Source: Rotaria macrura
Lineage: Eukaryota; Rotifera; Eurotatoria; Philodinida; Philodinidae
Assembly: GCA_900239685.1 (NCBI GenBank)
Contig: OENT01000011.1
Location: 310,001 to 374,000 of the forward strand
Direction of reading: 5' to 3'
Length of the DNA: 64,000 nt
A model generated the notes under the pieces. The model worked only from the letters and a program-made list of their open reading frames with translations, had not been told where the DNA came from and made no database searches. Each line of letters opens with the position of its first letter. Within the stretch, counting starts at the first letter, position 1. The position numbers and the translations under genes were made by a program. Of the stretch, positions 11,792 to 22,996 are shown in pieces.

Positions 11792-11979
11792 AGATCAATT
11801 TTCAATTGCCTACAGCCTTATTACATTGTCCTCATCATTCATATGGGAATCAAATATGCGCATTCTATGAATATCAGTTGTTCGTATGACAGAAAAAAGA
11901 AAATTCTATTGTTGTTGTCATCTACTAGTTACTCGTAAATTTCAATCGCCCTTGGTTTGGGCATTGCATTCGTGATGGC

Positions 11980-14900
11980 ATGGCTCAAGCATCATCGTTC
12001 AAATCGTCTATACACTATCAAGTGTGCAAGTCAAACGTTGATAATAATATTCCACCTGTTTCACCAATAAAATCATTACAACAAACACATTCACCAATTA
12101 TTAATGATGATTTATATGAAATTCAAATATCACCATCTAAGACGCCGAGAACATCAACACACATATCATCATCCAATCATCATCCATCATTATTAAAACA
12201 TTATATTCCTTTAAAATCAACTAGTGGTTATGTATCATCATCATTTGACTCAACAGCTCGTATTAAACCAATTAAATCATTATCATCGTTTTCTAATGTT
12301 CTTCCGAAAAATCCACACGGTAGTTTAGGATCAATTCATTCACTGCCAAAACGAACAAGTATACAACAACGTACATCAATTATTTCTTCAAATCCACCGA
12401 ATCAACGACATTCAGCATCAAGACAATCAATATTCGATACACTTGCAACGACATTGACAGCTGTACGAAAAAGTTCAACATCAGCATTAGCTCTAGCGCA
12501 ACAACGATTATCTACTGATAATGGAAATCTATTTTCTGCTTATCAAGGTAAAATTTTAAAACAATCATTAATAATTAGTTTTGCATTAGTGAAATGAACT
12601 TAAATTGACTTAATCCGTAGGGATAGATAGAGACGAATAAGGAAAACATATAATAATACGAGTAAGAAGAAGCAAAAAAAAATGACGCAGACTAATAGAT
12701 TCGAGACAGGAAATCTCTGATTAGATATTTTTACTTTCTTTCAATCGTAGACCAGTATATCGTGATTCCGCAGATTCCAATTACGAGCTAACTCTTTTGA
12801 ATATCCTGACATTAGATAGAAATATTTCTTAATCGGATTGTTTTATTGAACAAAATTATTTCAGGAGATTTCATTCGTCAATCACGTCAGTTACGTAAAG
12901 CTCGTAAACAAGATATAAAAGCTCGTTTCGAAAAATTCGATTTAAATCCTACAACAACACATCGTCCCCATTTCACATTTATATTCGATCCAAGCGGTCG
13001 TTTATCATATTATTGGACATCAATTATAAGTCTGGCATTTCTTTACAATTTTTGGATAATTATATTTCGTTTTTCATTTCATGAATTAACATCTGATAAT
13101 TTTATACTTTGGTTTATATTTGATTATACATGTGATTTTATTTATTTAATGGATATAATGTTTAATTTTCGTACAGCATATTTAGAAGATGGTGTTTTAC
13201 AAACGGATCCAATTAAATTACGCCATTATTACATGAATACAACTAGATTTTATATTGATTGTCTTTGTCTAATGCCATTAGATTTTCTTTATCTATCGAT
13301 TGGTTTTAAATCCATTGTTCGACTTTTTCGTTTGGTTAAAATCTATCGCTTTTGGACATTTTTGGATCGCACAGAACGACATACGAATTATCCAAATTTA
13401 TTCCGTACTATTGTTATGATCCATTATTTATTAGCAATATTTCATTGGAATGCATGTTTAATATATATATTACAAGCACGAGCAAAATTAGGTTCAGGAA
13501 AACGTTTCTCATTTACGTTCAGTGATAATGATCTCGACTATTTCAAAGCATTGTAAGTAAAAGTTATTCTTCTATTTCAAACAACAATGCACATAGAAAA
13601 AAAACAAATATATTCTTTCAAGATATTGGTCTATAACAACATTAACATTAACACAGAGTCATGATACAAAACCGATATTTAAAGAGGATTATATTTTTTT
13701 AAGTGTTCAAATGATTTTTGCTTTATTATTATTTGCAACAATTATGGGGCATGTTGCATCCATTGTATCTAATTTAAGTAATGCAAGAAAAGATTTTCAA
13801 GGTAAAATGTTCATCAACAATATGCTTACATGTATATGCATAAGAATTGTGTTGTTATTATTTTTTAGCAAAATTGGATGCTGTTAAAACATATATGTCG
13901 TTGAGACGTGTCCCAAATACTCTTGAAGATCGTGTCATTCGATGGTTAGTCTATTTAATTTTATTTGAAAAGAATGCTAGGATGGTATTCTATCTACTTG
14001 AGATAATGGATGATACATTATTAGCGATAGTCGTCGACAAATAAATAAAATATGTGTCGTTCACTTAGTGACTTTCACTTATCGATAGAGAGATGTGGAT
14101 GATATTCGACGCTCTTGGCTAAGAAGTATCTAAGTAGGGAAAAATCTTCGATTACAGTAATAATGTCAGATCAAATAAGTATATTGAATTTTTTTTGTCC
14201 TATTACATGTTTGTAATTATTTTTCATAAGATCATTCAAATCTTTTCATTATGAACGGCATTTGTCTGAACGAGAAAAGAATATGGAAATTGATTCTAAA
14301 AAGACAACAATATGAAATATATGATTTTGTAGAAATGAATTTCATCAATAATCATTCGATGTATTACATTTGACCTAAAACATAACAGCTATATTACTCT
14401 GTATAATATTACTTATTATCTTGAAGTACTCTTCAATGAAATATTTAACGTGCTATAAAATACATGTGAAAGATATCGAATACTTAATATATATATATAT
14501 ATTCATTTGTATTAGAACATTGAATAGCAATTAACTTTAGAAAACTTGAAATAGAAAAATCAACTTGTCCTTGACTTTGTTCCTTCTAGGTTTGATTATT
14601 TATGGATGAGTCATAAGTCAGTTGATGATAATCATGTTCTATCATTATTACCATATAAACTTCGGGCTGAAATAGCTATTCATGTTCATTTAGATACTTT
14701 GAAACGAGTGAGTTCTAATGAAAGTTTTTATGTTTACTTTGCCATTATTAATATCATGAATTTTATATTTTATAGGTTGAAATATTTCAAAATACAGAAG
14801 CTGGCTTTTTAAATGAATTAGTTTTACGTCTCAAACCGGTTCTGTTTTCTCCAGGTGACTTTATTTGTCGTAAAGGTGAAGTTGGCAAAGAAATGTATAT

Positions 14901-15562
14901 TGTTAATCGAGGAAAATTACATGTTATGGCTGATAATAATAAAACTGTTTTAGCAACATTGAAAGCCGGTAGTAATAAAAATTTGTTCGAAATATTACTG
15001 TTGACTGTCAAAAATTGTCTGTGGTTTTTTCTACAAGGTTCCTATTTTGGAGAAATAAGTATTTTAAATATGGGTAGTGGAAATCGTCGAACAGCGTCAG
15101 TACGATCAGTGGGTTATTCAGATTTATTTTGTCTATCGAAAGAAGATCTATGGGAAGTATTAAAAGAATATCCAGCTGTACGTGTTAAACTTGAATCCAT
15201 AGCTGTGAAACGTCTTGAAAAACATAAAAAGCCACTCATGCAACTAAGTAATTCAGGAGTCATTTTGACTAAAACAGAAGAGACAGAATGCATTTTATTT
15301 CATCTCTTTTTCCTTTGTAGTTAATTTAAAACGAAGTAAAAGTACACCAGGTTTAATTGAAGCAAGTTGTCGTCTTCCATTTCATGTACCTGTTCGTCGA
15401 ACAGGCAGCGGTATACAACGTCGTTCATCAATTAAAGAAACCGACATAAAAGCTGCTGCGTTGTTAAGTCCTCCAGTCGATCAACAACAACAATTGAGTT
15501 CTTCAAATTCTTTATTAACTGTTGCACCGCTTGCTTCTTCATTAAGTGTAACATCATCATAA
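11980..15562 (+). CDS. Cyclic nucleotide-gated cation channel, CNGA-like
   Basis: Eight exons (11980-12547, 12865-13552, 13623-13801, 13869-13944, 14590-14707, 14776-14968, 15038-15247, 15321-15562) give 757 residues. Residues 1-190 are Ser/Thr-rich and probably disordered. The membrane domain spans about 240-490, with [20 protein letters not shown] opening S1, a conserved [13 protein letters not shown] after S4, and [11 protein letters not shown] in S5. The C-linker has [19 protein letters not shown]. The cyclic-nucleotide-binding domain (about 544-655) has the phosphate-binding cassette [20 protein letters not shown] and [13 protein letters not shown], both nearly identical to animal CNG channels. 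The channel should conduct cations at the plasma membrane on cGMP or cAMP binding. The oddity is the pore: the TIGET filter is replaced by TQSHDT (residues 429-434). A shorter reading of intron 7 is possible but loses phase. Confidence 0.9.
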
Positions 15563-15857
15563 AATACATTTTAATTGATTCTCAGCTAGTATCTATACAA
15601 TCATAACCATTGAAATTTATTTTCGAACTTCTTCAACATAGACAAGATGCAAATTAGATATTATCATCTGATAATCACTATTCTCTTTATTATCTTTATG
15701 TATATAGTTTCTTTTTAAAGATTGTCAGATTATCTAGGAGTTTATTTGAAAAACACAAACAACTTGTATCAGTAACAAAGTCCAAACGAACGAAACAGAG
15801 AACAATACATATTTATACGAAAAGAGAGATGAGTTAGTCATTGAATTGAATTTTGAT

Positions 15858-17236
15858 CTATCTCAAATTTTTACAACAACAATAATGATGAGAATTTATA
15901 CGAAATGATGAGCGTGATGAAGCCAAGGCAACCTAAAATAGAATAAATATTCAACAAACAACAAATATATGTATATTGAACAATATACTGTTATCTTTCG
16001 ACCATCGGCAATAGAACCATTCTTAACACGTATAGCATTCATACCATCACCTATATTAAGACAAATAAATATTCTAAATGCACAAAGCTATCGTTTACCG
16101 GCTAGAAAATTTTGAGTATCTGTACTTTACTTTTATTGAATACATTGATTTTTATTTCAATCGTCATCAATGAGTGTGTTCGTTTCGAATGAAAGACAAT
16201 GAAAAAAGAAAACTAATGTGTTCAAGTACGACGGAAATACTCAAGTTTTCTTTCCGGAAAACTAAATTTTGGTTTCTTTTGTGTACAAAAATAAATTTCA
16301 TCGACTCGAGGCAAAAATTTCATATTCTATTATTCTATCATTCACATATAAAAGTATAAACACTTAAATGACTTCATTTATTTCATGAGGAATTTAACCT
16401 CGACGTCAGATAAATTGTTATGAAGATCATTGATTCGAAAGTTTGATTCTCATCGATGAAGTCGTTTCGTGTTTTGTTTTGAATAAATTCACAATGGAAA
16501 CGTTGTTGATCGAATGGAAACTACTAAACTCGAATTAATAACTGTATATTGGTATTTCCATATCGATGATATTGAATTGAGTTATCTGATTCAGCTTATT
16601 CTATGTTCTCTACTTACTTTGCCGAAGAAATGTAATGAATCCAAAGCCCTTGAAAAATAAACAGTTTGATTTTATTTATAAACGAATACAAAAAAAAAAG
16701 GAAAACAAATTACTTTCGAGCCACGTTCATTTGAAACAATCTCAGGATCTTTTACTGGTCCGAATACCTTGAACGAGAAAGGTGAAGTATGATAAGTAAT
16801 TATATGTATATATTTTTTTCAAGTTGCACATCTTACTAAAAATTGTTTTCTTAAATCATCAATAGTCCATAGAAAAGGAATATTACCAACATGAATACGT
16901 AATGGTTGTTCTTCTTCAAAGAACTATAAAAATTAAAATAATACTCGTTAGTAAAACGAAAACTATGCTTTAGTCTATATTTACGTGTTCGTAAGATGGC
17001 ATCGATAGATGTCGATTTATTGTTGATAGTTGTGTTGAATTCGACTGAAATATTGGTTTTTTATCCGGCTAAAGAAATAAATCAATAGTTTAAACGAACA
17101 AGAATAACAAGAATAAAAATTAATGATCTACTAGATTAAAAGATGACGTTGACAAATGTCGATTTAAACTTCCATTTGATGATGAAATTTCCGTGCGCAA
17201 GATTTGCTCATCTAATTGATGAGGATAGAGATGCAT
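15858..17236 (-). CDS. RBFOX: RBFOX-type RRM protein, short form
   Basis: Seven minus-strand exons (17132-17236, 16985-17068, 16837-16923, 16714-16767, 16618-16648, 15989-16050, 15858-15932) join in phase to 165 residues. One RNA-recognition motif occupies about 69-150: RNP2 IHVGNI after EEEQPLR, then VFGPVKDPEIVSNERGSK and RNP1 KGFGFITF, then GSIADGRKITVALASSR. The NERGSKGFGF signature is characteristic of RBFOX splicing regulators, which bind UGCAUG. The 64-residue N-terminus is Ser/Asn-rich. Unlike typical RBFOX proteins, it stops about 15 residues after the RRM, with no long Ala/Tyr-rich C-terminal region. The chosen ATG is the first after an in-frame stop; a TAG 9 nt upstream of it could be a splice acceptor, so further 5' exons are possible. 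It is tail to tail with the CNG gene, about 295 bp between stops. Confidence 0.82.
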
Positions 17237-20200
17237 TGCAGCAAACTATTTGGCACAGAGAAAAAAACAAACCGTGTAAAATTTCTATGTACAAAATAAC
17301 TCAACTACGTAATGAAACAAACTTTTTCACATGTTGGTATTGGTATATGTCGATTCATTGTTGATCTTTCTTACTCTTGCCTTGTTTGACGAACAAATAT
17401 CGATATATATATGCTCAAATGATCAACTGCTTGTTGTGCTGATGGAGAAATTTAAATACGAAAAAAAGAAGAAGAAGCACGTGTTGGACATGTATATGAT
17501 AGACAGGAATTAAAAATGATGAATCATGCGTTAAAATTTTGAAAAACATTATTTATTTTCTTTGTTTCCATAGAATGCATTAAAAGAATAATTAATCTAT
17601 ATCCATAGATCTCTGATACTTTTGACATGAGTTTTTACAAGCGATGTGTTGATAATTAGTGTATTATTTCTTTCACCTTGTTTATTGTATGAAAGGGAAT
17701 CTTCAATTTGTATAAGAACTAAGTATTTTAGTACGATTTTAATAATTTGTTGTTCGTAAATGTTGAATAATGAATCAATCTTTCCTCTTTGATCATGAAT
17801 TAAAATTTATTGGTTTTTTAAAATGGTTTTATTCATGTTTTTACATGAACCTTCAATTATTGAAATATTAAAACTGCATGGCTAAACTAATATCGTATCT
17901 TCTTATTTTATTGATAGTCATTTTTTTTTGTTGAATCGACTTTCTACTTTTAATTCATCATTTAATCGAACAACTAGCTAATAATAATATTCGCTGTTGT
18001 TAAATTATAAGAAAATTACCATTAATTTTGTCTTAAAGACCTTCCAAACAAATAAGCATATTAGGAGAAGTATTGCTAGGTGTAAGTAAAGTTGTACTAA
18101 GCAATATTTTACACAGAGATAAATTTTTGTACTTGACCATATAGTTAATCGATATATATATATAGGATATACTAGTACAGCCATACAAAGATCAGTATTG
18201 TTTCCAACATAGGCAGAGATAGTTTTACTATTCTTATCTGAAATTATTTTCTTTCCGTATGTTTTAGTTACTTCATTATATAGTATCTTAGCAGTTGCAC
18301 ACGAAAACTAGTTTAATCTGATAGTTTGATGTTAATATTGGATGGAAAAAGATAGCTATGTTGCAACGATCGAATTCGATCTACATACATCAAGAATACA
18401 TGATCTGATTGTTGCAATGTTGAACTGAATTCGAATGTTTTCTTGAAAAATATCTACATTTTATCGTCGTTTACTAGTATGCATAGAAAATCTTTTTATT
18501 TATTCTTGAGAAACCTCTAGAAATCGCCATCAATGAATAGTTCATGTATACATCCAAGTCCAAAACGCTTGTTCTGTCGATGAAATTTTGTTTTCTAAAA
18601 AAAGGTTATAACTGAATAGAATAATACGTACTTCTAGCCAGAAATGCTCAATTAAGAGGTTGTTGTCAGTAAGAGAGAGGACTAAGGTTGTCGAACATAT
18701 GAAACTTAATCATAATAATTTTCATGTAGATTACTTCTCGAAAATAGTACCTACTTTCTCCAATTTACTTGTTTTTAATATAGACATATGGCGATGTTCA
18801 CACCGTCAACTGACGACCAATGAAACATCACTCATAATGTCAGTAGGAGAACGGAACAAAACAAGTTTTAAAACTTTATGAAAATATTTTTAGATCTGAT
18901 CTGTATCTAGGGTTAGCATACGAAATGATTTTCAAACTACTCAATCAATTAGAGAACTATTTTTCAGCTATGTATTTGTATTGTGCCATGTCTCTGAGAA
19001 AAGAAATGGCCTTTGTATGTAGACATTTATTCAAATGCAGTTTCATGAACCAACGCGTAAGGGGAAAGCATCGCAAACTAATAAAGTACGAGCGCAGCAT
19101 TCCATGTCGGAAAGTTTCAGACTGTTACGATAATATGTTAATTTGTATAATTATGACAGAACAAAATGTTAGTTAAAAATTATTGAGTATTCTACACTTG
19201 AGAATGATCCGCTTGCTGATTCAATTCGTCTCTTTTCGTGATTCAAATATTGAACAGTCATATAAATTAATTAGATATTTTAGAACTTGTGATGCGCTGT
19301 GTCAAGCGATACAGTAGATTTGTTTGTTTCATACTTGCATTTCATGTGTAATCATGACATAACAGAAAGCAGATTGACATTATTTTAAAACTCATTCTTC
19401 AATGTTTAAAATACGATACGTACATTGAGAGCCCGGAGCATTCGAAAGAATTGTCATTTTAAGTGTGAATATAAATTTTCAGTTACTATCGTTCAATTTT
19501 GTGTTCCTATTGTAGTTGTTTTTCTTCCTTTTCTTCCTCTTCCTCTTCTTCTTCTTCTTCTTCTTCTTCTTCTTCTTCTAGCACTCCCGAAATAATCACT
19601 AGATTAATTTCAACGCATACCAGAACATTAAACATAAAGAAATTTCATCACGCAAAAAAAGATGAAGGTAAATAAGACGTCTATTAAAAGATTAATGGTA
19701 GTACGTAGCTGCTAGTATTAGCCTTCTCTTTGTTTCTATTCATATAAATGAATCATTTAACTAGATTTTCTTGCGTGCATCATATTTTTTCAGGTTCATC
19801 ATTGCCTCGTTGGAGAGCATTATCCCCACTGTTCGTTCACTAATACATTTTAAGGTTTATTTATTTATTCTTTTTCTACCGAAGACTCTATTCGACTTGG
19901 ACGGCAGATTTTATCAGGTTATACTTATGCATTCTATTCTTTGAACGTGAAAAAAATATGTTTCAATGTCTTCAACTTCTTATCCTGATTTTTTTCTTGC
20001 ATTAATGCTGGAATTCTTAGACATTCTTTTCTTGAGTTTTCGGTTCTTTTTCTATTCCATCATTTTTACATCATGACATAAATCTCATCATGGAGTTTTC
20101 ATTATCTCCTGATTATAAAGTACTTGTCAATTTTTCATGCATAAATACCTCTTTAAGTGTGCTTGCCTAGACACATTTTGATCATCACGCACAGTTTTCC

Positions 20201-20289
20201 ATAGTTCAGTATTAATTTTGTTTTTTGAATCTATTCACAATTTCTTTTGGAAGTGACGAGAGATAGTCGCATAGATCTATATTCAAAAT
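17237..20289. other. 3 kb intergenic region, no gene recognised
   Basis: Open stretches here do not resemble known proteins. The first 300 bp may hold 5' exons or promoter of the RBFOX-type gene on the minus strand. A TTC tract at 19521-19579 is listed separately. Confidence 0.4.
19521..19579. repeat. (TTC)n polypyrimidine tract
   Basis: About 59 bases made almost only of TTC and TCC units, asymmetrical purine on the opposite strand. Likely a length-variable microsatellite with triplex-forming potential. Confidence 0.85.
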
Positions 20290-21201
20290 ATGGCAGATAT
20301 TGAAAATCAATTGAATACTTTTCGTCAATGGGTACATGAACAACAGCCAATCGTTAATTCACTTGATACGGATGAATTTTTGTCGCGTTTTTTACAAGTT
20401 ACGAATTTTCAAATTGAACATGCTAAAGAATGGCTCATACGTTTCTGGAAATATCGTACAGAAAATCCACAATGGTAAGTCAATCAATACAAAATTCGAA
20501 CAAAAATATAACAATCATTTTTGAAATTTTCCAGGTTTACCGATCGTGATCTTGTTAGAAATCCATTGATGAGTGAGATAGCTAGTACTGCTTATTATTT
20601 TCAATTACCAAAAGAAACCAAAGAGAAACAACTTGTTGCTGTTATGCGTGTTGGACATTATGATCCAACTAAGCATTCATTAGATGATGTAACAAAATAT
20701 GCATTTGCTGTTACAGATATTCTCAATACTCAAGATGCAGGACGAACGCATGGCTTCATTATATTATTGGATTTATCGGAAGTTCGATTACAACATGTAA
20801 GTCAATTTACACCTGATCGTGTTCATCGTTATGTTGATTGTTGGGAAAAAATTTATCCAGTTAATTTAACGCAAGTACATTTCTATAATTATCCGCGTAT
20901 ATTTGATCCTGTCTTGCATTTATTTCGAATGTTTCTTTCTCGTAAGTTAAACGATAAATTATTTCTTCATTCAAAATCATCAGATGAATCAACAAATAAA
21001 TCTTTACATCAATATCTTGATCCATCAATATTACCCAGTGAATATGGTGGTGAATTAGATTCAATTGAAGAAATTAATAAAACATTTATTCAATGGACAC
21101 GTGAAAAAAATGATTATATGATTCAATTCGATCAATATAGTATTGATACTAAACAAGCATCGAAGTTATTGAAAACCATTCAAAAAGACAATGATTCATA
21201 A
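20290..21201 (+). CDS. CRAL-TRIO (SEC14-like) lipid-binding protein
   Basis: Two exons (20290-20474 and 20535-21201) with a 60-bp intron give 283 residues, the normal size for a single-domain SEC14/alpha-tocopherol-transfer-type protein. Residues about 25-62 form the CRAL-TRIO N-terminal helical region (DTDEFLSRFLQVTNFQIEHA), and about 95-240 form the lipid-binding domain: KQLVAVMRVGHYDPT, GRTHGFIILLDLSEVRLQHV, then EKIYPVNLTQVHFYNYPRIF. The gate region LFLHSKSSDESTNKSLHQYL and LPSEYGGELDSIEE follow as in the family. Such proteins carry a hydrophobic ligand (retinoid, tocopherol or phosphoinositide) in the cytosol; the ligand cannot be read from sequence. No signal peptide or membrane segment. 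Confidence 0.92.
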
Positions 21202-22618
21202 TGATTACAGTATTTGTTGTCATGCTTCATTTATCTGTTGTTTTAGTGAATTAATTAAAATCACCTAGATATATATATATACTTGCTTTTCATGTTGTTC
21301 GTGTCTAAATAAATCATTTGGCGTGCATGAAATTTCAATAAGTATTTTAGAATCTACATCATGCCTGTGGACTATTAAAAATATGAACGAATAAGCAGAT
21401 ACTACAATATTTATAACATCATACGAGGATAGAAATGATGACAATCAATGTCTCATTTCATATTCTCTGTTTGTTTTACATTCCTACAATGACAGAGAGT
21501 AGCTTTTAACATCGTAAGAAGATGCTCTTCTGATGATAAATGTGCATCTGAATAAATGATTTAGTTTACGACATATACATATCACAAAAAAAATGTAAAA
21601 CAACGTTTCACGTTGCAGTTTTAAGACAATAACAACTAACGATTCGAACTTCTCAACTGGTAAGAATAGAAATCGAATAAAACTCTCCATATATAATCGG
21701 ACTGTTTTCATGAAATTCTCACGTTAGTATTCAATTGGAAGGAGTCTTGGCTATGTTCAACAAACAAGGCTGACATACAAGTTTGATAGACGACTCATTT
21801 ATCTATTCAATTTCTTATCATATGGATTTTATCCTTTTCTCCTACATGCAAACAAGCTCGACAGACCATATTGCATATTATTTGAAATCCTAGTTCTTCA
21901 TGCGAATGAAATTAGGATAGCCGTGCTAATTCTTCGGAAGATTCTCTACTGCGGATGCAAGTTATTCTTAGATTATGATAAGACAAGCTTATTTGAAAAG
22001 AAGCACACAACATTTTCACATTCTACTAGAGACAAATAAAACCAGCAATTAGTGAAAATAAGACTCACACAGAAATTTAAAAGATTCCAGATAGAAAAGC
22101 ACGAGCAGTGGAAAAATGTATTATTACAATAGTTGCATTTTTTCCCTCTGAAAATAGCTTAATGAAAATAATGAAAACTTTGGACTTAATGTGGAGCATC
22201 ATGTACAGTAAAAATTAACTCTCTTAGTGTTTTATTCTAGATATGAGGATTTCACGAAAGGTTTCTTATAGTGCTTTGCACAACTAATACATTTCTATGA
22301 TGATTTCGTCACACATATCATCCAAGCAGTTCCTTTTATGATCATTAACTAAATTTGTTTTACACTTACCTATTAGTTTACTTTTATATTGACGCAACGT
22401 AGTTGAAGTTAATATATCAGTAGGGCTGTTTGTTTGAGACATGATCATTAGCATACTACATTAAGAACATCTAGTTCTAATAACAAAGGAATACGTATAT
22501 TTACTATTAATTCAGCAGGGGAAAAGAAAATGATTGGTGAGATAAATGCTTATTTCAAGCGGATAAATGCCGTCAAGGTCAAAAATGAATTCTTACTTTT
22601 CTGTTCTTATACTGTACA
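21202..22618. other. Intergenic, no gene recognised
   Basis: AT-rich sequence after the CRAL-TRIO gene with no coding pattern on either strand. Confidence 0.45.
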
Positions 22619-22626
22619 TACATGTA

Positions 22627-22988
22627 TAGGGATCCAACGATGACGGTGAATCACCGGTTCACCGTTCTAACGGCAACCGCCCCTACCGGTAACCGTTCGA
22701 ACTGGTGATCGTTAATACCGGTTTATGCCGACTAGTATGAGTGTATCCGGGCTAGAACTGGCTACTGGTATGGACTGGTGGTATGTAATTCCCTGTCATT
22801 ATTGCATCCCTAGTTTATACCAGTTTATACCTGCTAATACTGGCTAATACCGACTTATAACGGTAACTGGTGAAACGGCTACCAATTGGAGCGGTTACCG
22901 GTGGAATGGTTACTGGCCGGAACGGTTATCGACTGTACCAGTGAACCGATTACCGATTGTAACGGTCATCGTCACCGTTGCATCCCTA
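22627..22988. mobile_element. Non-autonomous hAT-like foldback element, GGTTACCGGT motif
   Basis: Ends TAGGGATCCAACGATGACGG and, inverted, TAGGGATGCAACGGTGACGA form terminal inverted repeats. The flanks are 8-bp near-duplicates, TACATGTA (22619-22626) and TACATATA (22989-22996), with one mismatch. The 362-bp interior is much GC-richer than its surroundings and consists of variants of ACCGGT / GGTTACC in both orientations. No reading frame of transposase type is present. TIR start and 8-bp duplication indicate the hAT superfamily. Confidence 0.78.
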
Positions 22989-22996
22989 TACATATA

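Larger units (their letters stand above)
8659..11979. other. 3.3 kb intergenic region with simple repeats, no gene recognised
   Basis: AT-rich sequence between the FLYWCH gene and the CNG channel. Apart from a TAA run near 8905-8921 and two CT tracts listed separately, I see no coding pattern on either strand. Presumably contains the CNG promoter. Confidence 0.45.

Noticed and set aside
11342-12600. CNG gene beginning at the ATG at 11975 instead of 11980
   Set aside because: The ATG at 11975 is in another frame and gives a short product; 11980 opens the frame that splices in phase into the channel domain.
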